Source of the DNA: Pollenia angustigena
Lineage: Eukaryota > Arthropoda > Insecta > Diptera > Polleniidae
Direction of reading: 5' to 3'
Assembly (NCBI GenBank): GCA_930367215.1
Contig: OV884057.1
Location: forward strand, 206,883,621 to 206,947,620
Length of the DNA: 64,000 bases
Shown here: positions 1 to 11,425 of the stretch, piece by piece
Numbering within the stretch: position 1 is the stretch's first letter
How the letters are laid out: the number at the start of each line of letters is the position of its first letter
Made by a program: the position numbers and the translations under genes
Notes under the pieces: generated by a model
Databases searched by the model: none
The model's input: the letters and a program-made list of their open reading frames with translations, nothing else
What the model was told of the DNA's origin: nothing

Positions 1-121
1 TACTCAAGGACCCAGAATATATATACTTAATGGGGTCTGAGATGAATAATAAAAAAGTTTCACACGGTATGACAAACTTAGTATACCCTCTTCACAACTA
101 ATTGCTTTGGAGGGTATAAAA
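1..121 (-). repeat. DINE-1-like (Helentron) end fragment
   Basis: This is the left end of a DINE-1/INE-1-like non-autonomous rolling-circle element in reverse orientation, cut by the window edge. It matches 53822-53942 closely: tactcaagga at the start, an ATATATACTT tract with GGGGTCTGAG, then a paired AGTATACCCTC and GAGGGTATAAA near the tip. That terminal hairpin of TATACCC against GGGTATA is typical of the family. It is non-coding. Confidence 0.7.
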
Positions 122-156
122 AAAATTAAATATTGTGGTTGTTATTGACAAAAAGT

Positions 157-726
157 CTAAGGCCCGTTTTCACGACTGACCTTTAAAGATCGAAATAGTT
201 AATGGTACCTTTAGCACTAGTGAGGAATAAAGTTACCTTCAATTTTTTTCGTTTTCACAACTTCTGTAAAAAATAAACTTAAAATTTTTAAAAATGTGGC
301 AACACTAAAGTTAATACCGGTTATTTTTGCCATAATAAAAATACGATCTGGCAACTACGTACTTTCTTTTACTTTTCTCATTTTAAATTTTTGTGTGCAC
401 AAATATTTTTTGATAATGGCAAATATTAATAAAATACCGCGTACACGTGAATTTAACATTTTGTAAATTTTATTTTTCAAAATACGAGTTTGTTATTAAT
501 TTAAAAAATACACGTATACTTGGAGTTGCCATATATAAAAAATATGTGAATATAATATGGCAATCTCAAATCTAAACCTTACGACAAAAGTTAAAGGTAG
601 AACGTTCCTCTCTTTACCTTATCCTTCACTTTTAGATTAAAGGTAACTTGTGATAATTAAAAACTCATTATCTGTTCGATAAATTCCTACATTTAGCTAG
701 CGTTAAGTCGTGAAAACGGGCCTTAG
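157..726. mobile_element. MITE with 20-bp perfect TIRs
   Basis: A 570-bp non-coding element is bounded by perfect 20-bp inverted termini, CTAAGGCCCGTTTTCACGAC at 157-176 and its reverse complement at 707-726. The interior is AT-rich and has no coding capacity. If the termini are taken to begin at GGCCCG, the flanks read TAA and TTA, which are not direct copies, so the TSD is unresolved and the superfamily is not assigned. Confidence 0.7.
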
Positions 727-2036
727 CTTCCTAGTGTCATTTAAACTATGATAGGCAAAGTTAAACCATTGCTATCGAAGTACATAAAAGTTGCATATTG
801 TTATATATGTTTATAAGCGTCTGTCTTTTTTGCACAATTTTCCGTTCTGTATTTTTCAAAAATTGTTGCTTGTTCTTTTTGTATATTGTGTCTTTTTACT
901 CTTCATTTTCTATTGAGTTACATTCTGAGAAAATTAATGAGAAAAATAAATCCACAACCCGGCCCCGATGTCGACCGCTATTGTTCGCTTGCATTTTCAA
1001 CGACAAACAGCTGATTTGCGGCCCACCAAGAATTTTCAGCACGAAAATTCGATGGACAATGCAATCGACCGATAACGTAACAGTTTTCACTGGTGTTGTG
1101 GTTGTCGACAAAGGCATTTTGCTTAAATATTTTACAAAATTTTCTTTACACACAGACACTCAATATTGTTTTATTATTATATATTTTTAAAACACCGCCA
1201 CTTAAAAAATTATTTATATAGGTTCCTTGTAGTAATTAAAATAGTCAGTTGCAAAAAAACACTTACTATAAATTAACTACATGTTTTTCAAATGACTACA
1301 AATTGGTTGAAATCTCATGCAGATATCAACTAAACATACCGCATAGAGGCATACGTAAAACAAAAATAAAAGCAAAATAAGTAAAACAAGCATGCCATGA
1401 AGTCAAATGAAAAAAAATATATACAAACATATTAAAATAATTAAAAATTGAAGCAATACAAATCTGTTTTGCAGGGATAACTAATTGACTACAGCATATG
1501 ACATGCGACAAGAAAAAAAGTCACTTAATTTACTCAATGTGGGTATAAAAAAACCAGTTTGAAATTACTTAAAAATGTGTTTGACTTCCTACAGGGTTTT
1601 TAAAATATTTTTTTTTTCATAAAATTCTATTTTATATACATATTTTTTGTGTGAAGCCAGAGTGCTATTTTTTTTGCTTAATTTATATGTTTCTTCGATT
1701 TTTATTTCAAAACTAGAAATGTGTAATTGCTGATGTGACAATACAATCATTTGACAATAAATAAATGAATTACTTTAGACGTAAAACCAGTCGACAGACA
1801 AGTCGATAGTTGTGATTCGTTGGTGCTCGCATAAGTTGTCGATCGACATCGGGGGCCGGGCTGCAAGTTAATTTTGTTTTATCAGCTCAGAGAATTTATA
1901 AATTCTAATTTCTATTCACCTTCTGCCGATTCCACAAATTAGCTCAATAGTGATTTCGAATCTTGTTATGGAAATCCTCAAATGTAAACTAAAATATATT
2001 GTATAAATTTGAAAAAAATATATACATGGTTATGTG
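727..2036. other. AT-rich stretch, no supported gene
   Basis: Open frames here (for example near 798-1190, both strands) are short, lack recognisable domains and have cysteine/phenylalanine-rich compositions typical of translated AT-rich DNA. I see no repeat structure beyond short A and T runs. Confidence 0.6.
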
Positions 2037-2038
2037 TA

Positions 2039-2412
2039 CCCTGCAAATAATAGTACTAGTCCAAACACGCGTGTATAGAGTAGCCCACAAGGGACCAGGA
2101 CTAGTCCAAAAGTAACCCAAACGTATGGTAAAAACCTGGTCTATTTAACATTACGATGTCCTAGGAGAGGACCATATAACCCACCTTTGGACCACTAAGC
2201 CGTTGTTTTAAAATTACTCCATGGTTTACGCAAGAGGATTAGTTTTGAAGACGTTTAAAAACGAAAGCATGTCGTTAAAACACGAAGACATGTCGTCTCA
2301 CTAAAATTGCTTTTTAACAATGACATGGTCCATGCTTGCATTACATCGGACCAGTCCATGGTGTAGTCCATTTTATCAAAATGGATCAGGTGGTCCAATT
2401 TTATTTGCAGGG
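2039..2412. mobile_element. MITE flanked by TA, rich in GGACCA motifs
   Basis: The 374-bp element starts CCCTGCAAATAA and ends TTATTTGCAGGG, a perfect 12-bp TIR. Both sides are flanked by the dinucleotide TA (2037-2038 and 2413-2414), compatible with Tc1/mariner-type integration. The interior carries at least seven GGACCA/TGGTCC-like hexamers in both orientations. It has no coding capacity. Confidence 0.65.
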
Positions 2413-2414
2413 TA

Positions 2415-4921
2415 TGTTTTCATAAATGTCTATGCAACTGACTTAATAAGTGTGTGTGTGTGTATGTATGTTAAAATCCTTAATAATTTTTGCATCAGTG
2501 TTTGTGTTTTTATAGCATTTTAAATTTCTACTTTTTAGTCTTTTTTAATGATTTCTTACAAAATCTCTTTTTTCATATAAATGACATCTTTAATTTTGTA
2601 TTTTTATGAGTTTCAATTTCATAAGCCTATTTACTGCGTACCACCTTTTTTAATGCCCTGTTTATTAAAGAGCAAGAAAATGTACACTATTTTCGACTCA
2701 AACAAACAACAAGAATGTATTTTGAATAAAAATATTCAAAAGGAAAAGGTAAGAAAGTCCAGTCGGCAAAGGCAAATAATAACTATTAACTTTTGATTAC
2801 ACTGGTCGGCATCTTAATATGAGCTGAACAATGTACTTATATATAGAAAAAATTTTAATTGTATAATTTACTTTTTTATACATTTGTTGGCAAAAGCGCA
2901 ACTAGCTCTACATTTAGTAACAAACGAGATAACATTTGAAAAACTTGGGTCCAAAAAACAAGCTAATTTGCTTGCTGGCGTTACGTTACAAAAAGTAGAC
3001 TTTTCGCTGGAAATGCCCATATGTAATTATAATTTTTCTTCTTAGCACATTCAGTTTTAATGCTATAAACAAATTTTGTTTTACATGTCAATACTTTAAG
3101 CTGTATTTCTAAATAAGAAACCAAGGCATTAAAAAGGTGCATCCATCTTCGGATGTAGAAATCGTCATGTCATCCGATTTCTTTAAAATTAAATGAGGTT
3201 TTCTAATCAGTTCATCTAGATTAACAGAAGAAGCACATCTATTCTGAACTTAGTGAAATCGTCTGCGATTCGTAACTATCGGAATATAAGGCCCAACTTT
3301 AAGGTTCCAGATTACAACAATATCCGACCGCACAATTAGCTCATACAGTAAATATGAATGAGACCTACGAGAACATGAAGTTACTACACAATATAATTCA
3401 TTTCTATCGCTATTTGTAAAATGTATGAAACTATTACAAAAAATTGGTAATTCTAGTGGAATTACAAGGAGGATAAACAAGATATAGATGCTTTTAATGT
3501 GAGTTGCACAGCAGAGCAAAAGTATATTATTTTATGCAACAAAATTGCAATGTTTGTAAGTGGAAAATACTTCCTGCTGGAGTCTTCCCACTCACATGAA
3601 ACATCATCAAGCACTCCTCCCTCTATCCTCATTCCCACTGACTATTTTCCTAGTTCCAACACAATGTAATGAACAAGTAGGAGTCATCCCCTTAGGGCTG
3701 GTCCTAACACCGGGAAGCAAAAACGTCGCAAATGAGACTTTAGTTAACATATTAAATAAGGCTTGATAACAAATTTGGTATGAGCTTTGAAGGTAAATTG
3801 AGGGGCATTTAAGCACCATAGAAATATATAACCACGCCAAAGTGTGGCCAAATTGATGGAAGGCATATTTATTGGTCTCCAAATAAGACAAATATTAACA
3901 GGCCAATACGAAAGATCTTAGCTGTTTTATAAAGAAAGAAGGCTGTAAATTACAAAGAACTGGTAGAAGATCTTCATTTTTCATATCAACAACTTGGATG
4001 CAAAATGTAATTTAAAATACACTTATGGCATTCGAGATAAAAATTTTTCCCCCCGAAAATCTTGGTTTCCTGTCTTTTGCGCATGGTGAGAGGTTCCTCG
4101 GAGATATAGCGCACATGAAAAAAATATATAACGGCAAGTGGAGCCCAGCATTGCCAGCTTATTTCTCCTGGGAAAACAGCCGTGAAAAGGTAGATACAAC
4201 TTGTAAAAGAAAGAAAACTACCAAATAGTTGTTAATTTTTTATGTAGGATCAGTATTTAAATTCATTAAAGATTTTAATTAATAAAATAGAAGCCATTTA
4301 TGTGTATAAATTTTCAATAATAGTATCAGTATATTATTTATATAAGAAACTTTTTACGCTAAAGTCAATTTAAATCACATAACACATTTCTTGCTCCCGA
4401 TTTGTTTTTTGTCTCAAAACGAAAATCCGAATTTGACAGCGCGTTTAATAGCAAAGTTGTCCACTATTGTTAATAAATAATGGCAATTTGGCAATTTAGC
4501 AATTTTTTTTTTGTCAATCCGGTGCACTCAAAATATTATGTAGTTAACTTCCAACGAAAATTCATTTTAAACAACTTAAATTTCTTTTAAAAAACGGATC
4601 ATTTACATTTCATTTAAAACAAATGATTTTTCCATTAATTTTTAAATTTTGTATTTAATGAACAGCATATTCCTTAAAATTTAATAGTTTTTCTTTTAAA
4701 AAATATGATTTAACCGACAAAAATCAAAATACATAACAAAATAAATACGAAAAAACATTATTTTTTTGTAGTTTGTTTTTTGAATAACAAACATAAATAT
4801 TAAAGAATAAAATTATTCGTAAAATAACTATATTTTTATTAAATTTTAACAGTACGAAAAACGAATTTAATAACCTACAATCAGTTACTGTAATAATTTT
4901 ATAAGTGTTCTTTTATCTCCA
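2415..4921. other. AT-rich stretch, no supported gene
   Basis: Only short unconvincing open frames are present. There is a short GT/ATGT microsatellite at about 2451-2470. No transposon termini or domain matches were recognised. Part of 3240-3900 is slightly less AT-rich but shows no sustained coding frame. Confidence 0.5.
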
Positions 4922-6348
4922 TTTTTATACCCTTCACCGAAGGTAGAAAGGGTATATATAACTTTGTCATTCCGTTTGTAATTTCTACAATATTGATCCT
5001 ACACCCTATAAAGTATATATATTCTGGGTTCTTATGAAAAGCGAAGTTCAAAACCGGTTGTCCGTCTGTCCGTCTGTCTGTTGAAATGGGTTTTAATTTT
5101 GCTATTGAAATTCAGCCAGATCGGTCCACAAATGGCTGAGATATGAGCAAAAAACCACGACTACCTCTAATTTTTCCCAAAAATCCCTTGTGTTTGTTGT
5201 ATTTTTATTACTTTTGCTGTATATCTGGGGAACGACAAAAGCCAAAGTCACCAAATTAGGTACACACATTAAGGTTGCCAATACACACCATCCTACAAAA
5301 TGTGGGCGGGATTGGAGAAGTGGGCGTGGTACCTCCCGTACAAAAAAAAATTAAAAATTGTATAAAAACCTAAATTTTAAGGCTGCCATATGCCCTATGG
5401 ATATGACTTATATACCAAAATATCGGAAATTTTTAGTAGAACATATTTTACATAAAACTCGGGAAAATCGGTTCAGACACAAAAAAGTTATGACCAAAAT
5501 TATTTTTTTTAAATACCCATTTTCGGTAACCATGGATCTTCCCGAGTCCAAGTTTTATAACACAAATAAATGGTAAATTTCTTGCTTAACACGTCGGTAT
5601 ATAAATCTGTCATATCGGTTAAATAATGGCTGAGTTATAATCAAAATACTGAAATCCCAAAAGTTACTCTTTTTATAATTAAGTTTGTTTTTTTATAATT
5701 AAGTTTGTTTTTTTATAGTTAAGTTTGCTTAAATATATGTACATATATGTAGGTATATATACATATATGCCTATAAGCCAATTTAATGGAAATTTTATTT
5801 TTAAGCACGTTGGTATATAAATCTGCCAAATCGGTTAAAAATGGTTAAGTTATGTGCAAAATACTCCAAAAAAGGACTAAAAACATTAACATTTTTATAA
5901 AAACTAAAATTTTAGAGCTGTATTATGACCTATTCATACGTTTTAGATATCAAAATATCGGAAATCTTTAGAAAAACTCGGAATATCGGTAAAAAAAAGT
6001 AATGTCAAAAATATAGTTTTTTTTTAATACCTATTTTCGTGAACCATAGAACTTCCCGACTACAAGTTTTATCACCAAAGTAAATGGTAATTTTATACTT
6101 TAAGATGTCGGTATGACCAAATACTGAAATTCGATCAAAACTTAACGTGCTATATATTAATTAAACTTTTAATATATTTAATAGCATGCAATCATGTGCA
6201 AATAATTAAATAAAACTAAACGATATATATTTTATAACATGTATATATACATATATTTAAATATATATATAAACTTCTGTTCTTTCCAAACCATGGTGAA
6301 GGGTATATAAGATTCGGCATAGCCGAATATAGCACTCTTACTTGTTTT
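4922..6348 (+). mobile_element. DINE-1-like element, GATTCGGC subfamily, complete
   Basis: The left end is TTTTATACCCTTCACCG followed by a paired GGGTATAT. Next comes the family signature CTATAAAGTATATATATTCT (from about 5007) and a CCGTCTGTCCGTCTGTCTG run. The right end has GAAGGGTATATAAG, a hairpin of ATTCGGC against GCCGAAT, and then CACTCTTACTTGTTTT at 6333-6348. These left and right hallmarks match Drosophila INE-1/DINE-1 elements, which are non-autonomous Helentrons. The interior has degenerate repeats of roughly 180-220 bp (aaatatcgg / ggtaaatt phrases). There is no coding capacity. Confidence 0.8.
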
Positions 6349-7029
6349 AATGTTATTATGTGGGTGTTATTAAACAAAACAGTTAACACAACTGTTTTCT
6401 ACACAACGTTGACGCTCTTGTTTAGGTATGACAAAACAACGTAAAAGCTATGCGGAAGAAAACGTTCCGATTTCCGCTCTTACCTAGGTATGGCTATAAG
6501 TGTTACGGTTCAAAAATTTTAATAGGGAAATGAGAGCGTAAAATGCAACAAATGGTATTGAAAGTCAGTATAGATTTATATTTTAAAGTAGCAGCAATGC
6601 GTGCTGTGTGCAAAGAAACAGGCAAAATTGCAAAAAGTCGTAAAATTTTCCCCTGCTTAGCCTAAACTTACTTAAAACTGCGGAAGCAAATCTCGTAGAT
6701 GGCCGATTGCAATTTTTCTTAGAACATATCTTAGAACGTATCTTAAAAATACGGTTTTGACTTTTTCATATCAAACGACTTCTATTTTTGTGCTCTAACA
6801 ATGCAACAACTTATTATTTCAATACAATTTACATAGATGTAATCAATTCTTTAATAATTCCATTTTAACTTTAACCCAAAGACCGAAGTATACAAAGATA
6901 AAACGTTTTTTTTTTTCTCTCCTAAAAATGTGTGTTTTTTAAGATACGAGGTTGAGAAATTAAGGCATCAATATGGAATATCGCTATATAATTTAAAACG
7001 ATAATTAATAAAGCAAAAATGTAAAACTA
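6349..7029. other. AT-rich stretch, nothing recognised
   Basis: No coding frame, TIR pair or tandem repeat could be supported. GCTCTTACCTAGGTATGG at about 6476 loosely echoes CTCTTGTTTAGGTATGAC at about 6415, but I could not turn this into an element. Confidence 0.5.
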
Positions 7030-8460
7030 AATCGCCGCAACGAGTTTTTGGCAATGTTAAACGAACAAACAATAACACCTTGGCTTTAAAAGCGACGTTC
7101 ATTTGCACAAACTAGGAGCCGATTAATTTGCATTATGTCCGCCCAGCAAGCAGCGGATCCTTCTTAACCAAATTGATTTATTTACTTTGTATTTCCGTAA
7201 AAAATTAGAAAATTTACAATTTTATTTTGCAAGCCTTGCAATCAGGCTTTTTGTGCGAAACGCCAAAACGTGGCTTTGTGTGGTGCGATAATGGCAAACA
7301 CTTTAAAATTTTAATTTTCAACAACACAAATTGCCGCATTTGGGCTTCTGAAAATCCTAGAGCGATTATTGATGGTGCGCTATGTGGTCTGGAGGCGTGA
7401 TTGGACCGTTTTTTTTTTGGAAGATGATGCTGGAAATTTTAACCTTTTATTGATGACGTTGATATCACTGGTTGATATTCTGGTCTCCCAAAATGCCTAA
7501 ACCTAAAGCCTCCCAGACCGGGGCATTGGTAGAGAAAGTGAAACACCTTCTCCTCCTCCTCCTCCTCATCATGACAATTCCTACAGTAATCATTATACGC
7601 AAGACCCATCCTCCTAGCATGAGTTCCTATCACTCAGTGACCCGTGATGACCGATATCACTGTCCTCATTCGGTCCCTACTGAGACCGAGTAGTACGCGC
7701 ATTCTCGCCGCGTCATAGCCAGGCCATAGAGTCCTGGCCATCAAGCAGGTATGCTCCCCCTGCCATCTATCTCCCCTTTTGTACGACTCACGTCTGACGA
7801 GAGTCTTGCAGCGAGCCATTGAAGTGCCAATCAGGCCGTCGACAAACATGTCGTCCAAGAGACAGCCCCGTTTGGACAGACCGTCCGCAGTATGGTTACC
7901 CAGGCACCCACTGTGCCCTGGTACCCATGTCAGCGTTACACTGGAATGTCTCGCGATCTCATTTAGAGATATCCGACATTCCACTGTTAACATAGATGTC
8001 CTAAAGACACTAGCCAGAGCTGCCATTGCATGCACGACAGTATTTCAGCCAGTTTGGCGCCCGCTTTATGGCAGAGATTTCCGCCTGCATCACACTACTG
8101 CCCTCTGGCATCCTGGAACCATCGGTGTAGACCCGTAGGGTCGGTTCCAAAGATCGCGTATTATCGAGTAGCTCATCAATGAGCCAAAGAAACGATCAAT
8201 TTATTGCAAACCAAATTTCCCGACCGCCAGATTGTTTGATTTAACACCACTGGATTATTTTTTGTCGGGCTATGTTAAGGACAGAGTCTATACGGAACCA
8301 ATCGAATTGATTGCAGCCTTAAAACTCAAAATCCGTGATGTTATTAACTAAATAGACCCCCCATTTTGCCAAAAACTGATTAAAAACGTTGATGAAAGAA
8401 TCGACTTATGTCAGCGTGCTCGTGGTGGATATTTGCCAGACATAATTTTTCATTCATAAT
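7030..8460 (+). pseudogene. mariner-like transposase relic, split by a LINE insertion
   Basis: Degenerate DDE transposase of the Tc1/mariner superfamily, the type with a GGVIGPYFFE block. Before the interruption, 7290-7440 encodes CRIWASENPRA and, in another frame, WSGGVIGPFFFEDDAGN. After it, 8182-8455 reads AKETINLLQTKFPDRQ, then FDLTPLDYFLSGYVKDRVY and finally GGYLPDIIFHS before a stop. The third catalytic aspartate lies in the FDLTPLDYF block. The segment that should lie between (the VTVNGxRYR and QDGAxxH blocks with the second catalytic Asp) is missing, and an antisense LINE fragment (7438 to about 8165) sits there instead. Frameshifts and a TAA after RDVIN also break it. The frame and residues are seen in the sequence; the family assignment is from known motifs. 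Confidence 0.75.
7438..8165 (-). pseudogene. LINE ORF2 C-terminal fragment: RNase H plus CCHC tail
   Basis: On the minus strand this encodes the end of a non-LTR retrotransposon polyprotein of an RNase H-bearing clade (I, LOA or R1-like; I cannot separate these). RVYTDGSRMPEG (about 8153-8118) gives the first catalytic Asp. VMQAEISAIK gives the catalytic Glu. After a frameshift near 8036, LTWVPGHSGCLGNHTADGLS supplies the late RNase H block with its His and Asp. A TGA at 7634-7636 replaces the Trp expected between ITGH and IGTHARRMG. The tail carries a CxxC...H...C motif in CRNCHDEEEEEEKVFHFLYQ, followed by C. The stop is at 7439-7441. It is 5'-truncated and embedded antisense in a mariner relic. 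No A tail was found at the 3' junction. Confidence 0.8.
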
Positions 8461-10160
8461 TGCCGAACTTTTGTCTTCGTAATACATTAAAAATTTGAAT
8501 TATCTTCATCTAATTTTTTGTTTTAGAAAACAAAGTTCTTGTTGTAAAACCCGAAAGTTTAAGACCCAATTAGGATGTAAAAGTAAAAAAAAAATTATTT
8601 AATAAAAAAATCTTAGTTTTAACTTAGTTCAAGAAAAGGGATGTTCTACGTCACACTAAAAGAAGCTTAAGTGATATTAAAGGGGTTTTCAGTAATGCAA
8701 TTTTTTTAAACATTTTATGCGTTTTAAAGTGTTAAGCATATGTTGTGCCAAGTTTCCTATAAAATTTCAAATTTTGTGCAAAATTTTATATTAAATTATA
8801 TGTATTGTGCTAAGTTTCCTATTAATATAAAATTTTGTCCAGAATTTTCTAAAAAAAAAAAAATTTAGGCAAATTTTGAACCACTAACAACAATGTACAA
8901 ATTATATTTTATAGCTTTATAGCAATTTAAAGTGTTGTTTAATGTTTGTATGTTTTTCCTTAAATAATGATTTACAAAAATATTTAACATCAGGGTACAT
9001 TAAATTGTTCATCTTTTTTGTTAAATTCTTATTGTGCTGTAAATTTTAATAGTCTTAACGGCAAAATAAAACCCGGATTTTAAAAGGACACGTATTTTTA
9101 TAACCAGTTGTATAACAAAACATTTGTCAAACAAAAGCAAACATATGGCCAAAACAAATTCAAAAACACAGGCTGAAATATAAACACAAACACACATATA
9201 CACACATCTCACATACAAAAACAGGCACACAAAAGAAAAACTGTTACTTTTAAAGTGCGCCACATGAACTTTTATTTACATTTTCATTTTATTTCACAAC
9301 TAACAAACACTTACACACACACACACACACACACACACACTTCATACAATTACAAAGAGGCACTTTTATATTTACCGTAATTTTATAGTGGCAAAAGTTG
9401 TGAGAGGAATGAAAGCACAAAGGAAGGGGAAAATATTCGCATAAAAAAAAACCACGAAGACAGTGATGGCAGTCACACAGGCCACAAATTCTATGGTTTT
9501 TGTTACAGTAGCGGTTTTACATAATTCCCATTTTAACTGTGTGAGTAAATAGATGTGTTTAGGTATGAGAGTAGTTAAGCAAATGTTAGTTGGGGCTGGG
9601 AGCTGGGGGCAGGTGAGACTTTTAAGATTTTGACTATTTGAGGTGGCATGAGATGTTTTGGTTTCTGATGTTTCTTAGTGTTAATATTCAAGGCTGCTTT
9701 CGTATGGCGTAGGTTTGGTTTAATTTTATTTCTTTTGGCGATGTTTAAAGGTTGTTCTTAAAATATTTCTAGTTTTGCATCTTTGAAATTTTCCACACAT
9801 GTATAGAAATGTCTCTTCAAAAGTTCTTTGCAATACTGTGCCTTATATAAATAAGGTTTTTAGTTTTAAATTGGAAATATAATTCTGATTATAATTAAGT
9901 TACCAGCTATTTGGTCCTAGCGCTGCTCGGGATTTTCTAAATAAAAATTATGTACTTGAAGAACGTGACCCCAGCGCTATCTACCAGGTCAAAAAGGTCC
10001 ATCAGGAAACTTATTTTTGCTTATAAATAAAAAAATTTTTATATCACGACTACAGCGCCACCCATCGGGATTATACTTAAGAGAAACCTGGCTCCCGAGT
10101 AAAAAAGTTTGGTGGAGCATATACACGGCACAAACGTTTTTATCAGTATAGATTAAAAGT
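8461..10160. other. AT-rich stretch, no supported gene
   Basis: There are homopolymer runs and a CA microsatellite (listed separately). The 9021-9263 minus open frame is a translation of CA-rich low-complexity DNA. The short repeated phrase GTGCxAAGTTTCCTAT at about 8751 and 8809 is a local duplication only. Confidence 0.55.
9312..9341. repeat. (AC)15 microsatellite
   Basis: An uninterrupted AC dinucleotide run of about 30 bases, with shorter CACACA runs at 9188-9215. Confidence 0.9.
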
Positions 10161-10172
10161 AGGAAAAACACT
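10161..10172. repeat. Target-site duplication, left copy (AGGAAAAACACT)
   Basis: This 12-base sequence recurs exactly at 14417-14428, immediately after the A tail of the LINE. It defines the insertion site and shows that the 5' end at about 10173 is a true element end, not a truncation in unrelated DNA. Confidence 0.88.
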
Positions 10173-10208
10173 TCAGTTCTCTTGTAACTATCAACTGCGT
10201 AAGACGTG
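10173..10208 (+). promoter_or_regulatory. TATA-less Inr plus DPE core promoter of the LINE
   Basis: TCAGTT at 10173-10178 fits the insect initiator TCAKTY. Taking its A (10175) as +1, AGACGTG begins at 10202, exactly +28, the position of the downstream promoter element (consensus RGWYV; AGACG fits). This arrangement is established for Drosophila jockey-type LINEs and lets the promoter travel with the transcript. The initiator coincides with the first bases after the target-site duplication. Confidence 0.85.
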
Positions 10209-10321
10209 TCTTCTTTCTACTCTGTAAATAAATTGATAAAAAAAAAACAATCATTTATAAGCGGCGTGCAAATAGTCAACCAGAGGACTTAAAGTCCTTG
10301 GTTTATTCGTCAAACTCTAAA

Positions 10322-11416
10322 ATGAGTCGATCTAATTATTGGACTCCTTTACAAGCATTAGACAATGACGATAATGCTCAAAATACAGACACTATAGTGC
10401 AAAATTCAGAAATTAAGGAATATGTTTCTCCCATTAAAGTACTGTCACACAATTGTGAACAATTTCATAAAATGTTTAAAAATTCCGGTATGACTAAATA
10501 CTGCATTAAAAAAATTTCAATTGGTATCAAAATAATTTGTGAAACTAAAGAAACCTTCAAAATTATTATAACAATTTTAAAAGAACATAATTGCCAGTTT
10601 TTTACTCATGAATCAAAGCATGATAAACCCTTTAAATTTGTATTATTTGGTTTAGAAGGCAAAACAGCCGAAGAAGTAAAAGAAGAAATGATATTAAAAA
10701 AATATAAGTGCATAAATGTTAAAAAAGTTGAAAAAAAATATAATGAGTACATTGATACTATTTATATCGTCTACTTTGAAAACGGATCAGTTAAACTACA
10801 TGATCTCAGACAAACTGTTAAAACTCTCTTTCATATGGTTGTTAAATGGGAATACCAAAGGAAAATTAAAGATAAACCCGTGCAATGTTATAATTGCCAA
10901 ATGTTTGGTCATGGTGAAAGAGGTTGTTCTATTAAAACAAAATGTGCTCTTTGTGCTGGTAGACACAAAACCACAGAATGCACTAACAGAGATAAAATTA
11001 AATGTGCAAACTGTAATAACTCTCATACAGCAACTGATATGTTATGTCCAGTAAGAGAATCTTTTCTACATCTAAGAGAAAATATTCAACGCAAAAACAA
11101 TCGTCATACAAACAATAATAGTCGATATAGCGAAAGAAGAATTAATAATAATGTTACAACTACTGTATTTAATGACAACGCTTTTCCTCACCTACCGAAA
11201 ACAAACCATAGACCTGAAAGCACACCAAATGTCTGGCCAAATCCTCAAAATAGTAACATTAAAAATCAAAATCAATACTCAAATGAGCTCTTTACAGCAG
11301 AAGAAATAAGTCAACTGACTTTAGATTTATTAAATAGATTGAAAAATTGTAAATCTAAGGAAGAACAATTTCACGTTATCACACAATTAGCAACTAAATA
11401 TTTATATAATAAATAA
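10322..11416 (+). CDS. LINE ORF1: gag-like RNA-binding protein
   Basis: 364-residue protein expected to coat the element RNA and form the ribonucleoprotein that ORF2 uses as template. The first true ATG is at 10322 (MSRSNYWTPL); the frame is open upstream to a TTG at 10298, but no ATG lies there. The N-terminal part is Lys/Asn-rich. The central region, with phrases such as FKFVLFGLEGKTAEEV and VKKVEKKY, resembles the RRM-like domain of jockey/TART-type ORF1 proteins. Three zinc knuckles run from about residue 189 to 245: CYNCQMFGHGERGC (CX2CX4HX4C), CALCAGRHKTTEC (CX2CX3HX4C) and CANCNNSHTATDMLC (CX2CX3HX6C), a spacing typical of jockey-clade gag. The C-terminus is Asn-rich, then ends in a predicted helix (EEISQLTLDLLNRL). 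Stop TAA; ORF2 starts nine bases later in the same frame. It is intact. Confidence 0.9.
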   Translation: MSRSNYWTPLQALDNDDNAQNTDTIVQNSEIKEYVSPIKVLSHNCEQFHKMFKNSGMTKYCIKKISIGIKIICETKETFKIIITILKEHNCQFFTHESKHDKPFKFVLFGLEGKTAEEVKEEMILKKYKCINVKKVEKKYNEYIDTIYIVYFENGSVKLHDLRQTVKTLFHMVVKWEYQRKIKDKPVQCYNCQMFGHGERGCSIKTKCALCAGRHKTTECTNRDKIKCANCNNSHTATDMLCPVRESFLHLRENIQRKNNRHTNNNSRYSERRINNNVTTTVFNDNAFPHLPKTNHRPESTPNVWPNPQNSNIKNQNQYSNELFTAEEISQLTLDLLNRLKNCKSKEEQFHVITQLATKYLYNK

Positions 11417-11425
11417 ATTGTAACA

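Noticed and set aside
798..1190. 130-codon open frame and its antisense partner
   Set aside because: No domain, low-complexity composition and overlapping frames on both strands; the AT-rich sequence explains it.
7472..8138. Plus-strand frames over 7.5-8.1 kb
   Set aside because: They are antisense to the LINE RNase H fragment, whose minus-strand motifs are unambiguous.
10298..10321. Upstream start of LINE ORF1 at TTG 10298
   Set aside because: The codon is TTG, not ATG; the first ATG at 10322 has a suitable A-rich context and gives the expected protein.
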